Origin: CAVRJC01 sp963721435
GTDB taxonomy: Bacteria; Actinomycetota; Acidimicrobiia; IMCC26256; DASPTH01
DNA: 64,000 nt
Reading direction: 5' to 3'
Assembly: GCA_963721435.1 (NCBI GenBank)
Contig: CAVRJC010000010.1
Span: 1 to 64,000 of the forward strand
Shown: piece after piece, positions 17,599-26,607 of the stretch
Numbering within the stretch: position 1 is the stretch's first letter
How the letters are laid out: each line of letters begins with the position of its first letter
The notes under the pieces: generated by a model
Database searches by the model: none
What the model saw: the letters and a program-made list of their open reading frames with translations, nothing else
What the model was told of the DNA's origin: nothing
Made by a program: the position numbers and the translations under genes

Positions 17599-18610
17599 CG
17601 AGTCGCGCCGCGCCCGAGCTCGGATCGCGCGCCGCACGGCCGATGCGGTGCTGGGCATCGGCGATCAGGAGCGACTGCAACGGCATCGGCAGCGTGGCCG
17701 GCGCGTCGTCGGCGTCCCACGCGTCGGTCCAGTCGGTGCGCAGCTGCCGGGCGGGCTTGCCGGTCAAGGAACGCGAGCGCACGGTGTCGCCTGCACCGGC
17801 GGCCAGGAACTTCTTCTTGACCGTGGGGTGGGTCTCGGCCTCTTCCGTGGTGAGCCAGACCGATCCGGTCCACACACCCTGCGCGCCGAGCGCGAGTGCG
17901 GCTGCCATCTGGCGCCCGTCGGCGATCCCGCCCGCCGCCAGCACCGGCGTCGGCGCGACCGCGTCGACGACATCGGGCACCAGCACCATCGTGCCGATCT
18001 CGCCGGTGTGGCCGCCGGCCTCGTAACCCTGCGCCACGACGACGTCGACGCCCGCGGCCTGGTGGCGCTCGGCGTGCACCGTGGTGCCCGCGAGCGCGGC
18101 GACTGCCACCCCCTGCGCGTGCGAGCGCTCGACGACGTCAGGAGGCGGTGGCCCGAGGGCGCTCGCGAACAGGCTGATGCGATGGGCGAACGAGACGTCG
18201 GCCAACGACGCGTGGCCTTCGGCCTCGTCGGCGCCCGGCGCGATGTCGGGGCGGCGGCGGGCGTCGCCGCCATCGGGCGGCAGCGGCGGCACGTCGTAGC
18301 GATCGAGTAGGGCTTCGACGAAGCGCCGGTGCTCGTCGGGGATGCGCTCGCGGAGCCGATCGCGCGTGAGCCCACCTTCGTCGCGGCCCACGAAGCGCAC
18401 CGGGAGGAGCACGTCGACGCCGTACGGCCGCCCGGCGAGCGCGTCCTCGATGAGGGTGAGCTCGATGTCGAGCTGCTCCGGCGTGTACGCGGTCGCGCCG
18501 AGCACGCCGAAGCCACCGGCCTTGCTGACCTCGATGACGACGTCGCGGCAGTGGCTGAACGCGAAGATCGGGAGATCGATGCCGAGGAGATCGCAGACGG
18601 ACGTCTTCAC
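17467..18610 (-). CDS. Nitronate monooxygenase (frameshifted near 3' end)
   Basis: TIM-barrel FMN enzyme starting VKTSVCDLLGIDLPIFAFSH (GTG at 18610). It has GVDVVVAQGYEAGGHTGEIG, VLAAGGIADGRQMAAALALGA and GVWTGSVWLTTEEAE, the standard nitronate monooxygenase/enoyl reductase-like FMN-binding series. In the C-terminal helices the frame breaks in a GGG run at 17549-17551. The sequence before it ends VVGRTNEEKP and the continuing frame reads PRQVVFDMVSEFIDAVEGLE to a stop at 17467, giving a normal family C-terminus of about 381 aa in total. It oxidises nitronates or an unknown analogue. Confidence 0.82.
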
Positions 18611-18623
18611 GCGCGGGACCGGA

Positions 18624-19148
18624 TCAGTCGACCCGCACCGGACGGCCGGCCGCGGCCACATAGCGCGCGGTCTGGGTGACGGTGTCGAGCGCGCTCGCCA
18701 CGACGTCGTCGTCGAGCGCATCCGCGACCGCATCGGCCCCGGCGTCGCGCAGGAGCGCGCGCAGGTCGGCGCGCATCGTCGCGAGCGCCCACTCGACGAG
18801 CGGACCCTCTGCGCTCACGTCGTGCTCGATCACGACGTTGCGAGAATCGGGTGCCGACAACAGGTGCCAGTGCGCGGCTTCGGCGAAACAGTCGAAACGG
18901 AGCAGCTCGTCGCTGGTGGCAGAGTCGAACACGTGCAGCGACAGGCCGTCTTCCTCGACGACGGCGGTCATGCCGGCTGGCATCTTGTTCCCGAACTTGG
19001 CCCGGGAGTCGGGCCCGTAGAACGCGAGGATGGTGGCTTCGTCGAGGTGCCGGTATTCGACGCCGAAGGTGATGACCCCGGCCGGGATCCGCACCGTGTG
19101 CTCGGCGAACGCGGGAACCGGCAGTGTCGTGAACTCGAGGCGACCCAT
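18624..19148 (-). CDS. Conserved hypothetical protein
   Basis: 174 aa, unrecognised by function. The middle contains GLSLHVFDSATSDELLRFDCF followed by aromatic/His residues (AHWHLL), and the C-terminal third is helical and alanine-rich (DAVADALDDDVVASALDTV). No signal peptide or membrane segment. It sits 13 nt upstream of the nitronate monooxygenase start on the same strand and is very likely co-transcribed, so it may be an accessory protein of that enzyme. Confidence 0.7.
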   Translation of the reverse strand: MGRLEFTTLPVPAFAEHTVRIPAGVITFGVEYRHLDEATILAFYGPDSRAKFGNKMPAGMTAVVEEDGLSLHVFDSATSDELLRFDCFAEAAHWHLLSAPDSRNVVIEHDVSAEGPLVEWALATMRADLRALLRDAGADAVADALDDDVVASALDTVTQTARYVAAAGRPVRVD

Positions 19149-19175
19149 GCCCGGGATCGTATCGGCGAGGCGCAG

Positions 19176-20024
19176 TCAGGACAGACCGACGGGAGATCCT
19201 GCCCCGACGAGGCAACGCCGGATCTTGCGGTAGCTCGGGTAGTGGTCGGAGACCGCGCGGTGGTTGGTGCAGCGCTCGTCCCACATCGCGAGGTCGTGGG
19301 TCTGCCAGTGCCACCGGCAGAACACGTTGGGGTTCTCGAGCCGCGAGAGCAGGAACGTGAGGATGGCGTCGCTCTCCGCGGGTGTCATGCCGACGATGCC
19401 GTGCATGTTGTCGCCGCACAGGTAGAGCGCGGGACGACCGGTGACCGGGTGCACGCGCACGAGCGGATGACGAGGCATCTCGAACTCGGCTTCGAGGTCG
19501 TGCAGGTACTCGGCGCCGTAGAGCTCGGCGATCGACGAGCGGATCTCGCCCAGGTCGAGCTCGAGCTCGAGGCCGGCGAGCGCGGCCTGGAAGGTCGGCG
19601 ACAACGAGTCGTACACCGCGTACAGGCTCGCCCACAGGGTGTCGCCCCCCACCGCAGGCGATTCGCGCATGCTGAGCACCGCGATGTCGGGCGGTTGGGG
19701 CACGAAGGGCACGTCGGTGTGCCAACGATCGGCCTTCGGCGGGCTGTCCGCGGTGTCCTCGAGCGTCACGAACAACCGGGGCTCGGTGTCGCGATCACGC
19801 GTGATGCTCGCGGACACCGGCGGACCGAAGTTCGACGCGAACGCGAGCTGCTGCTCCTCGGTCACGTCCTGATCGCGGAAGAACACGACCAGGTGCTCCA
19901 TGAGCGCATCGTGGATGGCGTCGCGCACGCCGGCGGAGAGCGGCGCGCGCGCGTCGACACCACGGACTTCGGCGCCGATCGCCGCGGTGAGCGGGATCAC
20001 CTCGAGTGCCGTGTCGGGAGCCAC
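19176..20024 (-). CDS. TauD/TfdA family dioxygenase
   Basis: 282 aa Fe(II)/2-oxoglutarate dioxygenase. GTG at 20024 begins VAPDTALEVIPLTAAIGAEVRG, the classic opening strand. The iron ligands fit WHTDVPF (H-x-D near residue 101) and the distal His in DERCTNHRAVSDHYP, with the 2OG-binding Arg in the final strand (RKIRRCLV). Family members hydroxylate taurine, 2,4-D or alkyl sulfates; the substrate here is unknown. It is the first of four TauD/TfdA-type genes in the window. Confidence 0.92.
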   Translation of the reverse strand: MAPDTALEVIPLTAAIGAEVRGVDARAPLSAGVRDAIHDALMEHLVVFFRDQDVTEEQQLAFASNFGPPVSASITRDRDTEPRLFVTLEDTADSPPKADRWHTDVPFVPQPPDIAVLSMRESPAVGGDTLWASLYAVYDSLSPTFQAALAGLELELDLGEIRSSIAELYGAEYLHDLEAEFEMPRHPLVRVHPVTGRPALYLCGDNMHGIVGMTPAESDAILTFLLSRLENPNVFCRWHWQTHDLAMWDERCTNHRAVSDHYPSYRKIRRCLVGAGSPVGLS

Positions 20025-20068
20025 GGCGAGACGCTAACCCACCCGAGGCGAGCCACCCTGCAGCGCCG

Positions 20069-21736
20069 TCACCGCGAGAGGCCGTCCCAGAAGTCGCACT
20101 GCTGCGTGCGCACGCCCTCGCCGCTCGCGGTCGGAGTGTCGAACGACACGAAGGGATCGGCGCCTGCCTTGGCGCGGGACCAGGCCGGTGCACCGGTCCC
20201 GTTGGGGTCACCGGTGGCCGCAAAGTTCGCCCACGCGTGCATCATCGCGACCGACAACGCCTGCTCGTCGGCGTTCGGCGTGTAGCCGGTGGTGTCGAGA
20301 TGGCCGAAGACGAAGAACAGATCGAGCCCGTGGAACGCACCCAGCGCGCGGAGCACACCGCCCGCCATCGCGTGCGTGAAGAAGTACCGATACACGGGTT
20401 GACCCTGCCCCTCGAGCGCGGCGCGCACCGTCCGACGCGCGGTACAGGTGAAGAGCGCATCAGTGGTGACGGCGATCATCGCGGCGCGCCCGCTCGCGTA
20501 GCTCTCCGCCGGGTACTCCGCCAGGATCGCGGCCGCCGCCGCCGGAGCCATCGCAGTGACCGCAGCGCGGTACTCGTCGGGGGTCTGCACGTTGCGCACG
20601 AAGATCGCGGTCTCGTCGGCGTTGCTGCCGACGATCATGGGGACGCGGTTCGCCTTCCCCGACTCGATGCGGGTGAGCGGGTCTTCGGGGAGGACGCGAC
20701 CGTCGACGGAAGGCCCGTACCGCGGGCGCCCCAACGAGCTCAGGTCGACGACTCCCGGGAGGGTCTGGACGACCGTGCTCGCGGGGAGCGCGCGCAGGCA
20801 GGCCGCGACGTCGGCGCCCGTACAGCCCGCGGCCTGGGCGAAGTCACTGGCGACGCGTTCCGCAGTCGCGGTGTCGCTCGCGCCGCAGGCGCCACTCTCC
20901 ATGAGCGCGCGCGAGAACAGTCCACGCGCGAGAGGGCTGGCGACGAGCATGCACGTGTCGACCGCGCCGGCTGACTCGCCGAACAGCAGCACGCGTTTCG
21001 GGTCGCCGCCGAACGCGCCGATGTTGCCCTGCACCCACTGCAGCGCGGCGACTTGATCGAGGAGCCCGTAGTTGCCGGCAGGCTGGGTGCCGCTCGCCAG
21101 GGAGGGGCTCGCGAGGTAACCGAGCGCGCCGACGCGGTACTGCACGGTGACGACGACGACATCACCGGTGCGCGCGAGATTGGCGCCGTCGTAGAGCGTC
21201 ACGCCCGAGACGACGTTCGACGCCGAGCCCTGTTGGTTCCCACCACCGTGGACGAAGACCATGACTGCACGCGGCGCGGTCGCCTTCGCGTTCGCCGGCT
21301 TCCACACGTTGAGCGACAAGCAGTCTTCGCTCCCGATCACGGTGCCGTTGTCGAGCTGCGGGCAGGGCGGCCCGAACGCCTGCGTCGACCGCACGCCCTT
21401 CCAGCAGGCCGGGAGCTCGGGTGCCGCCCAGCGCAACGGCCCCACGGGCGGAGCCGCGAACGGGATGTCGAGCCAGTCGGTGACACCGGCCGCCGCCGTC
21501 CCCCGCACGGCACCCCGATCGGTGACGACGGTCGCGCTCGACGGCTTTGTCGCGCTCGAGCACCGCGCCGAATTCGCGCGCGGGGTCGCCCCGACCGCCG
21601 CCGCGGGGCCCACCGCGGTCACGCTCGCCGTCACGACCAGCGCCACGACCGCGGCAGACCCGAGCCTGCGCACCCACGACCTCCTGCATGGATCAGTGAT
21701 GCCCGACGGCATCGAACGATTCAGGACCGTGCACAT
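20069..21736 (-). CDS. Secreted type-B carboxylesterase
   Basis: 555 aa (or 547 aa from the second Met, MPSGITDPCRRSWVRR). The N-terminus is a signal peptide: Arg-rich n-region, then AAVVALVVTASVTAVGPAAAVGA, predicting export. The alpha/beta-hydrolase core shows the oxyanion HGGGNQQG, the nucleophile elbow FGESAGAVDTCM near residue 250 and a late AFHGLDLFFVFGH for the catalytic His. EDCLSLNVW is the family's second signature. It hydrolyses ester substrates outside the membrane. It is divergent from the ABC permease. Confidence 0.92.
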   Translation of the reverse strand: MCTVLNRSMPSGITDPCRRSWVRRLGSAAVVALVVTASVTAVGPAAAVGATPRANSARCSSATKPSSATVVTDRGAVRGTAAAGVTDWLDIPFAAPPVGPLRWAAPELPACWKGVRSTQAFGPPCPQLDNGTVIGSEDCLSLNVWKPANAKATAPRAVMVFVHGGGNQQGSASNVVSGVTLYDGANLARTGDVVVVTVQYRVGALGYLASPSLASGTQPAGNYGLLDQVAALQWVQGNIGAFGGDPKRVLLFGESAGAVDTCMLVASPLARGLFSRALMESGACGASDTATAERVASDFAQAAGCTGADVAACLRALPASTVVQTLPGVVDLSSLGRPRYGPSVDGRVLPEDPLTRIESGKANRVPMIVGSNADETAIFVRNVQTPDEYRAAVTAMAPAAAAAILAEYPAESYASGRAAMIAVTTDALFTCTARRTVRAALEGQGQPVYRYFFTHAMAGGVLRALGAFHGLDLFFVFGHLDTTGYTPNADEQALSVAMMHAWANFAATGDPNGTGAPAWSRAKAGADPFVSFDTPTASGEGVRTQQCDFWDGLSR

Positions 21737-21748
21737 ACGCTACGGCCC

Positions 21749-23311
21749 GTGGCCTCCCCCGTGAACGCACGCTCGACGACCCGGGCGATGCAGGGTGCGC
21801 GGCGACGCCACTACATACGCGAGGGCGACTGGGTCGACTCGCTGTACAAGGCGTACCTCACGGTGATCATCACCGTGGTCGCGCTCTTCTACCTCAGTGC
21901 GGCGTTCGGCACCGCGAGCGCGGGAGCGTCGACGGTCCACGACCTCGAAGCCCAGGGGCCCGCGTTCCTCGGGTTGGCGGTGGCCGTGCTCGCAGCGTTG
22001 GGGCTGCGCTCGGGTGCACACGGCGGGCCGCTCGCGCTCACTGCTCCCGATGTGACCCATCTGCTCCTCGCGCCCATCCCCCGTTCGCTCGTGTTCCGCA
22101 GCGCCGCGTGGCGCCAGCTCCGAGGCGTGGTGCTGTTGCCGACCATCGCCGGTGGCGTCGCGGGCAACATCGCGGCCGGGCACCTCGACGGCAACCGGGT
22201 CGAGTGGATCGTGGCCGGTGCCGCGTTCGGTGCGTTGGCCGCGCTGCTCGCGTGGGGCTGCGCGCTGATTGCGTCGAGCCGGCGTTGGACCGTTCGCCGG
22301 GCGAACGCGATCGGCGCCACGCTCGTGGCGTGGGCGGCGGTCGACATCGCGCTCGGCGCCGGCACGTCTCCCACCGCGCAGCTCGGACGGGTCGCGCTCA
22401 CGCCGCTGGCGTGGTCATGGCTGGCGCTCATCGGGATCGCGCTGCCGTTCGCCGTCGTCGGCCTGGGGCTCGCGTGGATCGGCGGCACGTCGCTGGAGCC
22501 GTTGCGCCATCGCGCGCAGCTCGTGCGCGAGCTGCGGTACGCCGCGACGCTCCAGGACCTGCGCTCGATCATCGTGCTGCACCGTGAGCTCGCGCAGGAG
22601 CTCCCGCGGTCGCGACCCTGGTGGCAGGTCGGGCACGGGCTGCGCGCGGGCGCGTGCCGGCGCCGCGACTGGCAGGGATACGCGCGGTGGCCGTTCGCCC
22701 GGATCGCACGGGTCATCGTGCTCGCCGGCATCGCGGGTGTCGCGCTCGTCGGCGCCTGGCGCGCCAACGACGCGTTCCTCATCGTGGCCGGCCTGGCGAT
22801 GTTCCTCGCGGGAGTCGACGCGGCGGAAGGGCTCGCGCAGGAGCATGACCACCCCGACCGCGCCGAGCTGATCCCGATCCCGTGGGGTCAGCTCGTGCTC
22901 GACCACATCGTCGCGCCGGCGTGCGCGCTCGCGCTCGTGGCTGTCATCGGTCTCACGGTGTTCTCGGTCGTCATCGGCTCGGTCGACGCGCTCGTCGTCA
23001 GCCTGATCGCGATCGTCCCGATCGCGATCGCCGCGGCCGTGGGCGCCGCGACATCCGTCGTCGCGGGCGCGCCGAGCCCCACGCTGTACCTCGACTTCCC
23101 GTTCCCCGAGTTCGGGATGATCTGGCTGATCATGCGGCAGCTGATCCCACCCGCGATCGCGCTCACAGCCATGGTCCCGGTCGCGGTCGCCCACGACGCG
23201 CTCGTGCATCACAGCTCGGTGTCGGGCGCGGCGATCAGCGCCACGCTGCTCCCCATCAGCGTCATCGTGGTCACCTCGCGCTGGTTGAGCTCGCGGAAGC
23301 GTGTCGCGTGA
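21749..23311 (+). CDS. ABC transporter permease, multi-spanning
   Basis: 520 aa if started at GTG 21749; GTG 21761 and ATG 21788 are alternatives. Many hydrophobic helices are visible (YLTVIITVVALFYLSAAFGT, IVAGAAFGALAALLAWGCAL, IARVIVLAGIAGVALVGAW, VVSLIAIVPIAIAAAVGAA). A cytoplasmic loop with HRAQLVRELRYAATLQDL separates two membrane halves. It overlaps the ATPase gene by 4 nt (GTGA), so the two form an ABC exporter unit of unknown substrate, possibly a drug or lipid exporter. Confidence 0.8.
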   Translation: MASPVNARSTTRAMQGARRRHYIREGDWVDSLYKAYLTVIITVVALFYLSAAFGTASAGASTVHDLEAQGPAFLGLAVAVLAALGLRSGAHGGPLALTAPDVTHLLLAPIPRSLVFRSAAWRQLRGVVLLPTIAGGVAGNIAAGHLDGNRVEWIVAGAAFGALAALLAWGCALIASSRRWTVRRANAIGATLVAWAAVDIALGAGTSPTAQLGRVALTPLAWSWLALIGIALPFAVVGLGLAWIGGTSLEPLRHRAQLVRELRYAATLQDLRSIIVLHRELAQELPRSRPWWQVGHGLRAGACRRRDWQGYARWPFARIARVIVLAGIAGVALVGAWRANDAFLIVAGLAMFLAGVDAAEGLAQEHDHPDRAELIPIPWGQLVLDHIVAPACALALVAVIGLTVFSVVIGSVDALVVSLIAIVPIAIAAAVGAATSVVAGAPSPTLYLDFPFPEFGMIWLIMRQLIPPAIALTAMVPVAVAHDALVHHSSVSGAAISATLLPISVIVVTSRWLSSRKRVA

Positions 23312-24006
23312 GCAACGAGACCCCGCTCGCCGCGTTCCCCGCACTCGAGACCACCGACCTCACGAAGTCGTACGGCGAGCGCGTCGCGGTCGACGGCATG
23401 AACCTGAGCATCGAGCGCGGCGAGCTCGTCGCGCTGGTCGGGAGCAACGGCGCCGGCAAGTCGACGCTCCTGCAGCTCGCGGCGGGCCTGCTCGATCCCA
23501 CCTCGGGATCGGTGACCATCGAAGGCGCGGAAGCGGGCTCGCTCACCGCACGCGGGCTCGTGTCGTTCATCCCCGACCAGCCGTCGCTCTACGACGACCT
23601 CAGCGTGAACGAGCACATCGAGTACGTGGCGCGACTCCACGGGCTCGACGGGCGCCCCGACACCGCCGACGAGCTCCTCGAGCTCCTCGAGCTCGACGGG
23701 CGAGCCGACGACCTCCCCGCCCGGTTCAGCCGGGGCCTGCGCCAGAAGACCTCCGTCCTCCTCGGGCTGGTGCGCCCCTTCGCGGTGCTGCTCGTCGACG
23801 AGCCGTTCGTCGGGCTCGACCCGTCCGGGCAGCGCACCCTGGTCGAGCTGGTCGAAGGCGCGGTCGCGGCCGGCGCCGCGGTCCTCCTCGCCACCCACCA
23901 GCTCACGTTCCTCGAGCGGGCCAGCCGCTGCATCGCCCTCAGCGACGGCCGGATCGCCTACTCCGGGCCGGTCGACCGGGCCGTCATCGCCGACCTGTTG
24001 GAGTAG
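23308..24006 (+). CDS. ABC transporter ATP-binding protein
   Basis: 232 aa. Walker A is GSNGAGKST, the Q-loop region reads FIPDQPSLYDDLSVNEHI, the signature is FSRGLRQK (LSxGxxQ-type variant), Walker B is AVLLVDEPFVGLD, and the switch His is in LLATHQ. This is the CcmA/drug-exporter type. The start overlaps the permease stop by 4 nt. It energises the permease encoded immediately upstream. Confidence 0.93.
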   Translation: MSNETPLAAFPALETTDLTKSYGERVAVDGMNLSIERGELVALVGSNGAGKSTLLQLAAGLLDPTSGSVTIEGAEAGSLTARGLVSFIPDQPSLYDDLSVNEHIEYVARLHGLDGRPDTADELLELLELDGRADDLPARFSRGLRQKTSVLLGLVRPFAVLLVDEPFVGLDPSGQRTLVELVEGAVAAGAAVLLATHQLTFLERASRCIALSDGRIAYSGPVDRAVIADLLE

Positions 24007-24465
24007 CCGAGCGGACGGCCGGTGGGACCCCGCCGCGTCGCAAGACATTCGCGTGCAGGGCAATCGGCGCCCTGGCGAGCGTTGTGGCCTCGCGATGCGC
24101 GAGACGTGCCGTTCTGCGCGGGTCGCGCTCGAACAAACCCGAGCGTGTGCCGGTCAACTGCGCGGGATTTGTAACGCCTGGCGTTCCATTTCCCGCGCAT
24201 TCAAGTCGCATGGACAGGCTCCCAGCAGACCTCAACCATGTCGCGGATGTCCCAAAGATCACCCGTGTATCAGGCGTTCTGTGCTCCGTGCGGCAACTTT
24301 GGCGCGGGCGGCGGCAGTACCCGGTCGACCGAGCTAGCGGCGGAGCGGAGGTCGATGCGCCAGCGGGAGGTCCTCCGACGGGTCCCGCCGGCGCCCATCG
24401 AGCGGTCCGGCATCCCGATGGTGGTCGGGGACCTGGAGTTCGGTAGCTCGGTATCATGGGCGGGC
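24007..24465. other. Gene-poor stretch before flavoprotein fragment
   Basis: About 460 nt with no convincing gene. Readings are short and unlike known proteins. It contains a hairpin at 24160-24198 related to the one at 7221-7255 and a small hairpin CTCGCG-ATG-CGCGAG near 24090-24104. It marks the start of a region (to about 27.8 kb) rich in gene fragments. Confidence 0.5.
24160..24198. repeat. Imperfect palindrome related to 7221-7255
   Basis: Outer stem GCGCGGGA (24160-24167) pairs with TCCCGCGC (24191-24198); an inner AACG/CGTT stem closes a CCTGG loop. The right half TGGCGTTCCATTTC is identical over 14 nt to the right half of the hairpin after the P450, while the left arm is partly unpaired. 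This suggests two diverged copies of one palindromic element. Confidence 0.5.
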
Positions 24466-24560
24466 ATGGGCGACGGTGAGGTCGCGGTCGACTACCTCGT
24501 CATCGGGGCGGGTGCTGCAGGCCTGGCGTTCACCGACGCTCTCATCGCTGAGTCGTCCCG
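24466..24560 (+). pseudogene. N-terminal fragment of a FAD/NAD(P)-binding oxidoreductase
   Basis: ATG at 24466 begins MGDGEVAVDYLVIGAGAAG, continuing LAFTDALIAESS. This is a clear Rossmann GxGxxG start of a flavoprotein monooxygenase-like family. After about 32 residues, homology-like sequence stops abruptly and the rest of the roughly 400-aa enzyme is missing. The following reading (RHPRRTIHPTGW...) has no family character. It is best explained as a truncated pseudogene left by deletion or insertion. Confidence 0.65.
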
Positions 24561-24780
24561 GCATCCGCGCAGGACGATCCATCCGACAGGATGGCGCTCG
24601 GGAGTGCCAGCGTGGTTGTCAACCCGACTTTGCAGGAGGCTGAGCGCGGCTCTCCTCCGGGTCAATGTTCAGCAGCAGTGCAGAGGCCGCACAGATCGCC
24701 CGGTCGGGAACGCCCGGGCACGGCACGAATCGGGGCTGTTGCGCCCGGCATAGGGTGCTCAGTGACAAGAGGAGACGCCC

Positions 24781-25347
24781 ATGGTCGCCGTCATCGTCAT
24801 TGTCGTCCTGATTGTCGTCGCCCTCGGGTTCACGTTGCTCGCGTTCAACGGGCTGGTCCGGCGTCGCAACCAGGTCGACAACGCCTGGTCTCAGATCGAC
24901 GTCCAGTTGAAGCGTCGTTACGACCTCATTCCCAATCTCGTCGAAACTGTCAAGGGCTACGCCGCGCACGAGAGAGAAACGTTCGACACAGTGGTCTCAG
25001 CGCGGGAGAACGCGATCAACGCGCAGCAAAGCGGCGACGCCGCGAAGAGCGCTCAGGCCGACAATGTCGTCACGGGTGCGCTCAAGAGTCTGTTCGCGGT
25101 CGCGGAGGCATACCCGGATCTGAAAGCGAACCGGAACTTCCTCCAGCTCCAAACCGAACTGAGCTCAACAGAGGATCAGATCGCGTCTTCGCGTCAGTTC
25201 TACAACGACAGCGTGCTGTCGTACAACACGAAGATCCAGACGTTCCCTCCGGACTTGGTCGCCGGTGCGTTCCACTTCAAGGCGCGTCAGTATTTTTCCG
25301 TGCCGCCCGAACAGCAGATCGCCGGCGCCCCCAAAGTCCAGTTCTGA
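24781..25347 (+). CDS. lemA: LemA family protein
   Basis: 188 aa. An N-terminal membrane anchor (VIVIVVLIVVALGFTLLAF) is followed by the LemA signature VRRRNQVDNAWSQIDVQL and LKRRYDLIPNLVETVKGYA, then FNTKIQ-like SYNTKIQTFPPDLVAGAF near the C-terminus. The ATG follows a good AGAGGAGA ribosome site. LemA proteins are membrane-anchored four-helix proteins of unclear function, often next to TPM/YgcG proteins; no such partner is present here. AT-richer codons than the neighbours suggest separate ancestry. Confidence 0.93.
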   Translation: MVAVIVIVVLIVVALGFTLLAFNGLVRRRNQVDNAWSQIDVQLKRRYDLIPNLVETVKGYAAHERETFDTVVSARENAINAQQSGDAAKSAQADNVVTGALKSLFAVAEAYPDLKANRNFLQLQTELSSTEDQIASSRQFYNDSVLSYNTKIQTFPPDLVAGAFHFKARQYFSVPPEQQIAGAPKVQF

Positions 25348-25409
25348 GACACGTGAACAGGCGCGAGATGTGATGCGATGAAGGAGCGGGCGAGACAAGT
25401 TCGACGAGA

Positions 25410-25895
25410 TCAACCTTCGGCGACGGGCTTGTCGAACAACAGGATCTCCTCCTCGTCGGGAGGTTGAAAAATCGTTGCCCACCTTTCAAAATGAGCCCGC
25501 GTCATAGGCGAGGCTGTCCACTCGCCCGACGCATTGCGACGTTCAGCTCGCTCGATCAACTCCTCCAGGGGCGCATCGAGGTAATGCAGTTCGACGCCCA
25601 CCCCCAAAGCTCGCGCCCCGAGTCGTTTCTCATCCCGTTCAACTCGCGCCCAGTGGCCCCACTCCAAAATCACGCTCTGGCCCAGGGCGAGGAGATCCTG
25701 GGAAAGAACCCACAGCTGATCTTCGAGACGCACTCGGAATTCTTCATCCCACAAGTCGGCACCCAGTTGAGTCGCCCACCGGTCCTTGTCCAACCTGATG
25801 GCGGGGATTTCGGGTGCGAGCTGACGAGCGAGTGTCGACTTGCCCGAGGCTGGAAGCCCACAGATCAGCACGAGCCGCGTCGGGGACTTCGCCAT
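25410..25895 (-). CDS. P-loop AAA-type kinase (zeta-toxin/aminoglycoside-kinase-like)
   Basis: 161 aa small nucleotide kinase. Walker A is LICGLPASGKSTLARQLA at residues 10-27, then AIRLDKDRWATQLG, SVILEWGHWARVERDEKR and a lid-like LERAERRN-type segment EELIERAERRN. These features match stand-alone AAA_33 kinases that phosphorylate small molecules or antibiotics. The substrate is unknown. No antitoxin-like partner gene lies beside it, so a toxin role is not favoured. Confidence 0.85.
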   Translation of the reverse strand: MAKSPTRLVLICGLPASGKSTLARQLAPEIPAIRLDKDRWATQLGADLWDEEFRVRLEDQLWVLSQDLLALGQSVILEWGHWARVERDEKRLGARALGVGVELHYLDAPLEELIERAERRNASGEWTASPMTRAHFERWATIFQPPDEEEILLFDKPVAEG

Positions 25896-26080
25896 GCTCG
25901 ATTTCTAACATGAGTCGCCTCAGAGACGGCTCGAAGATCGTGTCCCATAACGCCGGCTCCAGGACTGCGATCTGTTCGGGCGCGGGTCGCGTGTTGTTGG
26001 CTGAGCCGTAACGGCAGAAGATATGGGTGCGTGGACCTCGCGGGCAGGGGCGTCGGCGGCGCGCCTGCTGAAGTGCTTGT

Positions 26081-26443
26081 CTACACGGGGACGGGGATGT
26101 CGCTCGACGGCCATCGTCGTGTGAACGCGGGCAACTCGACGAAGAAGGCAGCGAGGTACACGAACATCGCGAAGCCCTGCAACAACCTGTCGGAAGTGGT
26201 CTCGTTCGGGTCGATCAGTTGCATGACGAGCACGAACCCGACGACGAGAGTGAGCAGTAAGGAAGCTACGCCGGTCCTCCGCGCGATACTCCGGCGCGAA
26301 GAACGGAGAGCAAAGCCGATTGCGATGAGGGGCCCTCCCGCGAAGACGGCTTGGATCGGACCTCCAATCCATCCTTCGCCTTGTTGCGGATCAGCGGTGA
26401 ACGCCTCGATCATGCTTGCGATCACGACGAAGCCAAGAGGCAA
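26081..26443 (-). CDS. Small multi-spanning membrane protein
   Basis: 120 aa with four predicted hydrophobic segments: LGFVVIASMIEAFTA, IQAVFAGGPLIAIGFALR, TGVASLLLTLVVGFVLVMQ and FAMFVYLAAFFVELPAF. The only in-frame start is a TTG at 26443 with no obvious ribosome site, so the true N-terminus is uncertain and the gene may be 5'-truncated. Function not recognised. Hydrophobic, charge-patterned sequence supports real coding over the opposite strand. Confidence 0.5.
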   Translation of the reverse strand: MPLGFVVIASMIEAFTADPQQGEGWIGGPIQAVFAGGPLIAIGFALRSSRRSIARRTGVASLLLTLVVGFVLVMQLIDPNETTSDRLLQGFAMFVYLAAFFVELPAFTRRWPSSDIPVPV

Positions 26444-26607
26444 GAGTCCCGTTAACCCCGCGCTCGGGACAACGACGCTGAGGCAGCGGTATCGGAAGGC
26501 TACCGAGCATCAGTGACGCGTCGCCGTTCTTCGAAGTCGCCGTCAGTCGCTTGTCGCGACGGTCGCTGTTGCCTGGTCGCATGCCGCCACCGGCTGACGC
26601 GGGACGG

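Noticed and set aside
18342..20285. A 647-codon plus-strand frame
   Set aside because: Antisense to nitronate monooxygenase, a hypothetical gene and a TauD gene; no recognisable domain.
21053..21748. Long 5' extension of the ABC permease frame
   Set aside because: It is antisense to the signal-peptide carboxylesterase and lacks membrane character until 21749.
25410..25895. Toxin-antitoxin module (zeta-like kinase)
   Set aside because: The P-loop kinase is convincing, but no small antitoxin gene is beside it, so I kept a general kinase call.
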